From Desulfofustis sp. (GTDB lineage: Bacteria; Desulfobacterota; Desulfobulbia; Desulfobulbales; Desulfocapsaceae), in NCBI GenBank assembly GCA_030145365.1, contig JAQYVS010000220.1, positions 1 through 6,625 on the forward strand: a stretch of DNA of 6,625 nucleotides, read 5' to 3'. A model generated the notes under the pieces. It was not told the origin of the DNA, did not search any database, and saw only the letters and a program-made list of their open reading frames with translations. This document shows positions 1-5,233 of this stretch, piece by piece; the stretch's first letter is position 1, and each line of letters opens with the position of its first letter. A program made the translations under genes and the position numbers.

Positions 1-2
1 GT

Positions 3-113
3 TTTAACAACCGTTTTCTCTTGGGCTCAATGATTGATGTTCTTCTTACACAAGCGGCTCGAACAAACCCTCTTCCTCACCACAAGTTAAAACTTGCTGA
101 GGATTGGGGGTAA
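3..113 (+). CDS. Possible C-terminal end of an upstream gene (partial)
   Basis: A reading frame is open from the window edge to a TAA at 111-113, 36 codons, ending 38 bases before the lipocalin start. The last residues read LTQAARTNPLPHHKLKLAED, a mixed, protein-like composition. I do not recognise the family. A 36-codon open stretch arises by chance in roughly one frame in five, so this is a weak call. If real, it would be the gene just upstream of the lipocalin and possibly co-transcribed with it. The dyad at 83-96 would then lie inside its coding sequence. Confidence 0.3.
   Translation, partial: FNNRFLLGSMIDVLLTQAARTNPLPHHKLKLAEDWG
83..96. promoter_or_regulatory. Short perfect dyad upstream of the lipocalin
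   Basis: CAAGTT (83-88) and AACTTG (91-96) form a perfect 6-bp inverted repeat separated by two A residues, 56 bases before the lipocalin ATG. Its size and symmetry fit a small repressor operator, but it is short enough to be chance and may lie inside the end of an upstream gene. I found no convincing -35/-10 pair around it. Confidence 0.2.
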
Positions 114-140
114 TCAGAAAATATATTTTAGCACGTAACC

Positions 141-144
141 GGAG
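141..144 (+). promoter_or_regulatory. Ribosome binding site deciding the lipocalin start
   Basis: GGAG lies 7 bases before the ATG at 152. It selects that start over the TTG at 104, which lacks a comparable signal and would put 16 extra residues in front of the lipoprotein signal peptide. Confidence 0.75.
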
Positions 145-151
145 AAACGAG

Positions 152-673
152 ATGAGATCCATTCTTGCTGCCAGCATGTCCCTTCTGATTACCGGCTGTA
201 TGGGATATCCTGATACTCTGGCTCCAATCAGAGGTTTCGATGTGGATCAGTATCTGGGGCGATGGTACGAAATCGCCCGGTTGGATCATTCTTTCGAACG
301 GGGACTGGACCAGGTGAGCGCGGAATATGTAATGCGTGAAGACGGCGGAGTTACGGTGACAAATCGAGGCTTTTCAAGAGGAAAAGATAGTTGGAGTGAA
401 GCCGTCGGTAAGGCATATTTCGTTAATGAGCCGGATGAGGCATACCTGAAAGTGTCATTTTTCGGTCCGTTTTACAGCTCGTATGTAATTTTTGAGCTGG
501 ATCAAAAAGACTATGATTACGCCTTTGTTTCAGGGGCAAACACGTCATATCTCTGGCTGTTGGCGAGAACTCCGACTGTCAGTGAAGACGTGAAGCAGCG
601 ATTTGTTCAAACCGCTCAAAAGCGTGGCTTTGCAGCGGAAGATCTCATTTGGGTAGATCAGCGCACACCTTGA
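152..673 (+). CDS. blc: Bacterial lipocalin, outer-membrane lipoprotein (Blc)
   Basis: This encodes 173 residues from the ATG at 152; E. coli Blc is about 177. Residues 1-16 are a lipoprotein signal peptide ending in the lipobox I-T-G-C, with Cys16 as the lipidated residue. Residue +2 is Met rather than Asp, which fits sorting to the outer membrane. The first lipocalin signature is very clear at residues 36-52 (GRWYEIARLDHSFERGL). The conserved stretches GKAYF (86-90), LKVSFFGPFY (99-108) and YLWLLARTPT (133-142) follow as in Blc, so the whole eight-stranded barrel appears intact. Blc proteins bind fatty acids and lysophospholipids and are linked to envelope stress and phospholipid turnover. 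That role is family knowledge and nothing nearby confirms it. No terminator is evident after the stop. Confidence 0.95.
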   Translation: MRSILAASMSLLITGCMGYPDTLAPIRGFDVDQYLGRWYEIARLDHSFERGLDQVSAEYVMREDGGVTVTNRGFSRGKDSWSEAVGKAYFVNEPDEAYLKVSFFGPFYSSYVIFELDQKDYDYAFVSGANTSYLWLLARTPTVSEDVKQRFVQTAQKRGFAAEDLIWVDQRTP

Positions 674-786
674 TCGTATACAGGATCATGGGTTACGTGC
701 AGATAAAAGCCTATGCAGCCTGATTACGTGTCGATTTGTTTCCCATATTCTCTTACCTGCCCCTGAGTAAATTACAAACTGATTTC

Positions 787-805
787 TTCTCATCTATGAT
801 GAGGA
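787..805. repeat. Perfect 6-bp dyad, possible operator or mRNA hairpin
   Basis: CTCATC (789-794) and GATGAG (798-803) are perfect inverted repeats around the trinucleotide TAT. Two more pairs, one of them G-T, extend the stem to 8 bp. Neither strand carries a T-run after the stem, so it is not an intrinsic terminator for the lipocalin gene. It sits about 40 bases upstream of the predicted phosphatase-gene -35 box, a position suitable for a regulator binding site. Confidence 0.4.
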
Positions 806-842
806 TAGCTAGGCTCTCTTCTGGATTGGATGTTTCTGTCAA

Positions 843-871
843 TTGATCTTATGGAATTGCAGTGATAGTAT
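843..871 (+). promoter_or_regulatory. Candidate sigma70-type promoter for the phosphatase gene
   Basis: TTGATC (843-848, 4 of 6 to consensus) and TAGTAT (866-871, 4 of 6) are separated by 17 bases. Transcription would begin near 878, leaving a leader of about 135 bases before the phosphatase ATG, which would contain the 941-1006 ORF and the hairpin at 992-1011. The call is by eye and no experimental start is known. Confidence 0.4.
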
Positions 872-898
872 ATAAGCCGGCTATGAGCGCAATTGCCA
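852..898. repeat. Extended imperfect dyad overlapping the promoter
   Basis: TGGAATTGC (852-860) pairs with GCAATTGCCA (889-898) over 9 bp with a single bulged G at 895. Inside it, ATAG (865-868) and CTAT (881-884) form a second nested pair, and AGCCGGCT (875-882) is itself an 8-bp palindrome. The outer arms bracket the predicted -10 box and start site. This fits an operator for a dimeric repressor or a structured early transcript, but the 28-base gap between the arms makes it less certain than a compact palindrome. Confidence 0.35.
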
Positions 899-940
899 AG
901 AAACCCACATATTCTCCCTCTAAATGATGAGAAAAACTCT

Positions 941-1006
941 ATGAGAACTGCAATACAATACATATTTGCAATCGTTTCGCTCACCTTTTATGGAGGTCAG
1001 GTCTGA
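941..1006 (+). CDS. Putative 21-residue leader peptide before the phosphatase
   Basis: ATG at 941 opens a 21-codon frame that ends with TGA at 1004-1006, just 6 bases before the phosphatase ATG and in the same frame as it. The peptide begins MRTAIQYIFAIVSLTF, so it is short and hydrophobic after one positive charge, and it ends YGGQV. The GGAGG at 992-996 lies inside its last codons, and its stop codon lies inside the hairpin at 992-1011. A ribosome translating it would melt that hairpin and stop next to the phosphatase start, the arrangement expected of translational coupling. Its own ribosome binding site is weak (only GAG at 929-931). It resembles no peptide I know. Alternatives are a chance ORF, or a former N-terminus of the phosphatase cut off by the TGA. 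Confidence 0.35.
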   Translation: MRTAIQYIFAIVSLTFYGGQV

Positions 1007-1011
1007 CCTTT
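992..1011 (+). promoter_or_regulatory. Hairpin covering the phosphatase Shine-Dalgarno
   Basis: AGGTCAG (994-1000) and CTGACCT (1003-1009) are perfect inverted repeats. As RNA they form a 6-bp stem with a GGTC tetraloop, extendable by two G-U pairs. The only strong Shine-Dalgarno for the phosphatase, GGAGG (992-996), is in the left arm and would be paired. Its gap to the ATG is also unusually long (16 bases) when unfolded. This suggests that initiation depends on opening the hairpin, perhaps by translation of the 941-1006 ORF. Alternatively, the dyad is a DNA-binding site for a repressor. Confidence 0.5.
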
Positions 1012-1012
1012 C

Positions 1013-2473
1013 ATGGCGACTCTGTCCCCCGTGTATTTGGGGACAATAATTGCACTTGGCTTTCTCGTACTTCTGATCATTCGTCAGCTGTCTGTAAAGA
1101 AGTTTGTTGATGGCGCAGCCATCCTTGATCAACCCAAACGGGCTTTTCTTCTTGAATTTTTTATTTGTATTTGTGCCTCTATACTCATCATCGCCTATCA
1201 GAATCGTATTTTGCATTTCCCGATACAAAACACCGGTTCTCTATTTATCGGCTGTATCATAGCGGGATTTTTTATAGGGATTAATTCCTCTCTGACCAAG
1301 GAGAGAGAGGTCATTTTAAACGCGGTGAAACAGGGCGAGTACGGGGCCCGGCCGATAAAGTTTTCTCCAATAACCCGTAAATTCACATTGATTGCTGCCA
1401 CCACATTCGTTTTTGTATGCCTGATTCTGGTTATGGTTTTTACCCGGGACATTGAGTGGTTGGCAAACACAGCTCAGGATCCTGAGTCCATTACGAGTGC
1501 CCAATTATCGGTTACCTATGAAATTTTATTTATCATGGGTGTGCTCATGGTTCTTGTTACCAACCTGATCCTTTCATATTCAGAAAATCTAAAGATCCTC
1601 TTCAACAATGAGACACTCATTCTTGAAAAAGTGAGAAATGGTGATTTAACGAGCAAAGTTCCTGTGGCCACTCAAGATGAATTTGGTGTAATCGCAGAGC
1701 ATACAAACCATATGATCGATGGCCTTAGGCATCGTTTTGAACTGATCCATTCTTTAAAACTCGCTGAGGAAGTACAACAAAACCTCCTGCCAACCAAGAG
1801 TCCCTACCTGCAAAATTATGATGTGAGTGGAGTCTCGCTGTACTGTGATCAAACAGGAGGTGATTATTACGACTATTTTCTTCTGCCGGACGGCAAATTA
1901 GGTATCACTGTTGCCGATGCATGTGGACATGGGGTTGGAGCTGCAATGCTGATGACCACGGTTCGGGCATTTTTGATTTCTGCAGTTGAAAACTATACGG
2001 ACCCGGCACGTTTAGTGAACCATATTAACAGATTGATATCCAAAGATTGTGCTTCCAGCGGCAGTTTTACAACCATGTTTTTTCTGGAGATAGATCCTGC
2101 GAGTGATAGATTGCAATGGGTTCGGGCTGGACATGAACCCGCATTACTCTATCAAAAACGCATGGGACAAATTACAAGACTTGGCGGTAGAGGAATCGTG
2201 CTCGGTATAGATGAATCTTTCGTTTTTGAAACTCAGGTGTCAGATGATATCCAAAAAGGGGATATCATTTTGATTGGAACCGATGGCATCTATGAAACAC
2301 GAAACAAGGAAAATAGTGTGTTTGGCCAGGAGAGTGTAAAGAGAATACTTGCAGAAAACTGCGATCAATCAGCTGCAGCGATAGAGAAGATACTGATGTC
2401 TGAAGTGAAAAAGTTCCGCAACGCTGAAGACCAAGAGGATGATATCACACTTGTAGTAATCAAGGTGCAATAA
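1013..2473 (+). CDS. Membrane-anchored HAMP-PP2C (SpoIIE/RsbU-type) Ser/Thr phosphatase
   Basis: This encodes 486 residues. Five hydrophobic segments lie near residues 6-24, 45-63, 74-91, 123-143 and 168-189. They are followed by a HAMP-like region (about 190-243, with VRNGDLTSKVPV and QDEFGVI) and a helical linker, AEEVQQNLLP (251-260), typical just before PP2C domains of this class. The catalytic domain spans about 268-486 with the metal-binding motifs intact: GGDYYD (282-287), VADACGHG (300-307), RAGHEPALLY (371-380), TDGIYE (423-428) and the EDDITLVVI end (475-483). The family dephosphorylates Ser/Thr, usually on a STAS-domain anti-sigma antagonist, so that a membrane input controls a sigma factor. 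No such partner is nearby and there is no recognised extracellular sensor domain; the longest loop between segments 4 and 5 is only about 25 residues. The ATG at 1013 is chosen because no other in-frame start fits the membrane segment, although its ribosome binding site is odd. The synthetase gene follows after 60 bases. Confidence 0.92.
   Translation: MATLSPVYLGTIIALGFLVLLIIRQLSVKKFVDGAAILDQPKRAFLLEFFICICASILIIAYQNRILHFPIQNTGSLFIGCIIAGFFIGINSSLTKEREVILNAVKQGEYGARPIKFSPITRKFTLIAATTFVFVCLILVMVFTRDIEWLANTAQDPESITSAQLSVTYEILFIMGVLMVLVTNLILSYSENLKILFNNETLILEKVRNGDLTSKVPVATQDEFGVIAEHTNHMIDGLRHRFELIHSLKLAEEVQQNLLPTKSPYLQNYDVSGVSLYCDQTGGDYYDYFLLPDGKLGITVADACGHGVGAAMLMTTVRAFLISAVENYTDPARLVNHINRLISKDCASSGSFTTMFFLEIDPASDRLQWVRAGHEPALLYQKRMGQITRLGGRGIVLGIDESFVFETQVSDDIQKGDIILIGTDGIYETRNKENSVFGQESVKRILAENCDQSAAAIEKILMSEVKKFRNAEDQEDDITLVVIKVQ
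1023..1045 (+). promoter_or_regulatory. Strong hairpin in the first codons of the phosphatase gene
   Basis: TGTCCCC (1023-1029) pairs perfectly with GGGGACA (1039-1045) around a 9-base loop. This 7-bp stem, five of them G-C, begins 11 bases into the gene in an otherwise AT-leaning region. Structure this close to a start codon usually lowers translation, so it may act together with the hairpin at 992-1011. It could also simply follow from the codons used for Leu-Ser-Pro-Val-Tyr-Leu-Gly-Thr. Confidence 0.4.
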
Positions 2474-2533
2474 CGTCCAATTACATTCTGGGATTCGCTT
2501 TATCTCGACAAAACCTGCTTCTTATGATGTGAA

Positions 2534-4981
2534 ATGACAATTATGGCAACTGCAGAAAACACCTGGAATACAGCTGATAACCCGGAAATTGATTTTGCGG
2601 CAATAACCGATCTGTTTCATCTGGCGGATGAGCAGGGGCGCAATTTCCTCTTCGAACATGAAACCTACTCCCTGCTGCAGCGCTCAGGTGCTGAAACTCC
2701 CCCCAAGACAAATCTGCTGGTAAAGGGCTCTCGCCCGTCCGATGAGGAATTGAGCGCCATGCCCGGCGACAAGGTGGTTCTGAAAATCGTATCACCGACA
2801 ATTATTCACAAAACCGAGGTGGGTGGAGTCAGGGTTGTGGAGAAGATGCCCGAGAAGATACGTTCGGCCTGGCGGCGGATGATGTATGAGGTGCCGGAAG
2901 CCTATGCGGCTATGATTGAGCGTAATCCGGACCACGCTGCTGAATCCTACAGGGGAGTGAGCGGGGAGGAGCTGCAGCAGGCTATAACAAGGGACATTCG
3001 CGGTGTCCTTATGGTCCAGTTTATGCCCCCAGACTCCCAGGCTTTCGGAAACGAGATGATTGTCGGTATTCGAAATACCCGAGAGTTTGGCATGGTAATC
3101 AGCGCCGGACTGGGAGGGACGGACACCGAATTATATGGCGAGCGCTTCAGGAAGGGGCAGGCCATTGTTGCGGCTTCCACGGCCATGACGAATGGCCTTG
3201 AATTTTTCGATCTGTTCCGGCAGACCATAAGCTACAGGAAGCTGGCCGGTCTCACCCGTGGTCAGCGTCGGATAGTAACCGATGAGCAGTTGGTGGAGTG
3301 TTTCTCTTCCTTTATCGCCATGGCTAACTACTATTCGCAGCTCAACCCGGAAGCCGATTATGTGATAGAAGAGCTTGAAATCAATCCCTTTGCTTTCACC
3401 GATTATCTGATGGTGCCCCTGGACGGCATGTGCCGTTTCTCAGTTTCGAAAAGTTTGCCGACTGCACGTCCCTTCAGCAAAATTGGAAATCTTCTCCACC
3501 CCGAAACCATCGGTATCATCGGGGTATCTGTTACCAGGGTGAATTTCGGCCGGATTATTTTGCAGAATATCCTGGCCAATGGCTTCAGCCCTGACGATAT
3601 CCGGATTATCCGGCCGGGGCTGGAATCATTCGAGGGCATTAAGTGTGTTGCCGACCTTGGGAGTCTTGACGTCAAGCTTGACCTGTTTGTTGTGGCTGTC
3701 GGTTCCGAGCAGGTGCCGGACCTGGTGGATGAAATCATTGCTAGTGAGACCGTCCAGGCAGTTATGCTGATTCCCGGTGGTATGGGTGAGACAGGTGACA
3801 GCGTTGATCGGGCAGACCTGGTCATGAAGAAAATAGACAGAGCCCACACGAAGGGTGACGGTGGCCCGGTCTTCCTGGGTGCTAATTGCCTGGGCGTTGT
3901 ATCTCATCCCGGAAAATATGACACCCTTTTTATACCGGATGCAAAACTGCCTAAATTGAGAGGGGAGAGGAAACGTAATGCTGCATTTGTGAGCCAGAGT
4001 GGGGCGTTCATGATTACACGGCTCAGCAAGCGTCCGGAACTGGATCCCGCCTATATGATCTCAATAGGCAACCAGAATGACTTGACCCTGGGTGACATGG
4101 TTCATTATCTCAAGGCTGACCCGGACATCGATATCATCGCCGTCTATGCTGAAGGCTTTAATGATCTCGACGGCCTGGAGTTCAGCCGGGGCGTGCACGA
4201 AGCGGTCATCGCAGGAAAAGACGTTATTTTCTATAAAGCCGGCCGGACCCCGGAAGGAAAGACGGCAACCTCGGGCCATACAGCATCGCTTGCCGGTGAC
4301 TATATGGTATGTGAATCATGTGTCCGCCAGGCCGGAGGGATCGTCGCCAGCACATTTTCAGAGTTTGAGGATCTGCTCATGCTTGCCCAGCGTCTACATG
4401 ACAAACAGGTCAAGGGAAACAGGCTCGCTGCCCTGAGCGGAGCAGGATTCGAAGCTGTAGGGATGGCCGACAACATACAATCCGATGATTTCTCCTTGAC
4501 CATGGCTCGCTTTACTTCCGCCACCAGCAGTTATATCCACGAAGTTCTGGTCGCCAAGCGACTGGACGGACTCGTGGAAGTCAGAAACCCTCTTGATATC
4601 AATCCCGGAGCTGATGACGAGACCCACGTGGAGGTGGTGAAGCATATAGCCGGGGATCCGGGTGTCGATGCAGTGGTTGTCGGTCTTGATCCGCTGTCTC
4701 CGGCTATGCGTACCCTCGCCGATTGTGAAATGCAGCGTTATGACTTCAATGATCCTGAAAGTATTGCCATGACCATGCCCGCCTTACTCTCAGGATTGAC
4801 AAAGCCGGTGGTTGGGGTGGTTGATGGAGGGCAGCTCTATGATCCCCTTGTTGCTGAGTTGATGAGCAGAGATGTACCCGTTTTCCGCTCCTCCGACAGA
4901 GCTGTCCGGGCACTGGCGTTTTATCTTGAAGGTCGTTTGCACGCAGAGCGTCTGAGAAGCAATGACCGCAATATTTCCTGA
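2534..4981 (+). CDS. NDP-forming acyl-CoA synthetase (acetate--CoA ligase family), fused beta-alpha chain
   Basis: The 815 residues match the ADP-forming acetyl-CoA synthetase family, which converts an acyl-CoA plus ADP and phosphate to acid, CoA and ATP, reversibly, in the cytoplasm. The ATP-grasp (beta) part comes first, about 25-300. It has VLKIVSPTIIHKTEVGGV (82-99), GNEMIVGIRNTREFGMVISA (172-191) and EELEINPFA (279-287). His92 aligns with the second phosphohistidine reported in the beta subunit. The CoA-binding part follows (about 317-450, with ETIGIIGVS 324-332). Next are the ligase domain, VSQSGAF (486-492) and SIGNQNDLTLGDMVHYL (510-526), and SGHTASLAGD (580-589), whose His582 is the expected phosphorylated histidine. 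A third alpha-type domain runs to the end. All key residues I can place are present. The acyl substrate cannot be read from sequence. Order beta then alpha is the reverse of the alpha-beta fusions I know best. The start is ATG 2534 or ATG 2543; neither has a clear ribosome binding site. GC is higher than in its neighbours. Confidence 0.88.
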   Translation: MTIMATAENTWNTADNPEIDFAAITDLFHLADEQGRNFLFEHETYSLLQRSGAETPPKTNLLVKGSRPSDEELSAMPGDKVVLKIVSPTIIHKTEVGGVRVVEKMPEKIRSAWRRMMYEVPEAYAAMIERNPDHAAESYRGVSGEELQQAITRDIRGVLMVQFMPPDSQAFGNEMIVGIRNTREFGMVISAGLGGTDTELYGERFRKGQAIVAASTAMTNGLEFFDLFRQTISYRKLAGLTRGQRRIVTDEQLVECFSSFIAMANYYSQLNPEADYVIEELEINPFAFTDYLMVPLDGMCRFSVSKSLPTARPFSKIGNLLHPETIGIIGVSVTRVNFGRIILQNILANGFSPDDIRIIRPGLESFEGIKCVADLGSLDVKLDLFVVAVGSEQVPDLVDEIIASETVQAVMLIPGGMGETGDSVDRADLVMKKIDRAHTKGDGGPVFLGANCLGVVSHPGKYDTLFIPDAKLPKLRGERKRNAAFVSQSGAFMITRLSKRPELDPAYMISIGNQNDLTLGDMVHYLKADPDIDIIAVYAEGFNDLDGLEFSRGVHEAVIAGKDVIFYKAGRTPEGKTATSGHTASLAGDYMVCESCVRQAGGIVASTFSEFEDLLMLAQRLHDKQVKGNRLAALSGAGFEAVGMADNIQSDDFSLTMARFTSATSSYIHEVLVAKRLDGLVEVRNPLDINPGADDETHVEVVKHIAGDPGVDAVVVGLDPLSPAMRTLADCEMQRYDFNDPESIAMTMPALLSGLTKPVVGVVDGGQLYDPLVAELMSRDVPVFRSSDRAVRALAFYLEGRLHAERLRSNDRNIS

Positions 4982-5075
4982 AACATGAACCACATTACCG
5001 GTACCGAGGTATTTAACGTCAAACGATAACAGCACTATTTTCATATACACAGTTCAGATGTATGGGCCACTGTGC

Positions 5076-5111
5076 GAGCCTATCAAGAAAAGGAATGAGG
5101 CTTATATTTTT
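5076..5111 (+). terminator. Possible rho-independent terminator after the synthetase gene
   Basis: GAGCCT (5076-5081) pairs with AGGCTT (5098-5103), a 6-bp stem with one G-T pair, then ATA and five T residues (5107-5111). It lies 95 bases after the synthetase stop and before the possible promoter of the PilZ gene. The 16-base loop is long and the T-run begins late, so the call is tentative. Confidence 0.35.
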
Positions 5112-5126
5112 GTTAAACGTAAACCA

Positions 5127-5155
5127 ATACTGCAAAACATACCTTTTTGTAGTAT
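5127..5155. repeat. 11-bp dyad overlapping a possible -10 box upstream of the PilZ gene
   Basis: ATACTGCAAAA (5127-5137) and TTTTGTAGTAT (5145-5155) are inverted repeats matching at 10 of 11 positions; the mismatch still pairs as G-U in RNA. The spacer is 7 bases. The right arm runs into a possible -10 box at 5153-5158. This fits an operator that blocks the promoter when bound. No T-run follows, so it is not a good terminator. Confidence 0.45.
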
Positions 5156-5158
5156 ATT
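5130..5158 (+). promoter_or_regulatory. Weak candidate promoter for the PilZ-domain gene
   Basis: TATATT (5153-5158) matches the -10 consensus at 5 of 6 positions. Seventeen bases upstream is CTGCAA (5130-5135), only 3 of 6 to the -35 consensus. The surroundings (5140-5165) are very AT-rich. A weak -35 would fit a promoter that needs an activator or an alternative sigma factor. The leader before the ATG at 5234 would be about 68 bases, with no good ribosome binding site visible. Confidence 0.3.
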
Positions 5159-5233
5159 ATATATGATGTGAAATAGATAGCTAACTCTATATCCTAAAGA
5201 TAACGAAGTAAAAATCTCCTGGCAGCAGATGAT

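Noticed and set aside
104..151. N-terminal extension of the lipocalin from the TTG at 104
   Set aside because: It would place 16 residues with several Arg ahead of the lipoprotein signal peptide, and the ATG at 152 has a GGAG at the right distance.
671..688. Inverted repeat TGATC/GATCA at the lipocalin stop
   Set aside because: It has only 5 bp and an 8-base loop, with no T-run after it, so it is not a credible terminator.
693..730. Direct repeat TTACGTG at 693-699 and 724-730
   Set aside because: A seven-base direct repeat is expected by chance, and no further copies or flanking structure suggest an attachment site.
790..984. 64-codon minus-strand ORF in the intergenic region
   Set aside because: It uses a GTG start with AAAGG abutting it, has no recognisable domain, and overlaps the promoter and leader elements of the + strand gene.
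920..1228. 102-codon minus-strand ORF over the phosphatase start
   Set aside because: It is antisense to a well-supported gene, with a Lys- and Cys-rich unstructured composition and no family resemblance.
2523..2535. 13-base match TATGATGTGAAAT shared with 5162-5174, upstream of two genes
   Set aside because: A match of this length is expected at a rate of roughly a few tenths per window of this size, and it sits at different distances from the two starts.
3403..3849. 148-codon minus-strand ORF inside the synthetase gene
   Set aside because: It is Ser/Thr/Ile/Arg-rich, as expected for the antisense of a GC-richer coding region, and the + strand protein here has clear family motifs.
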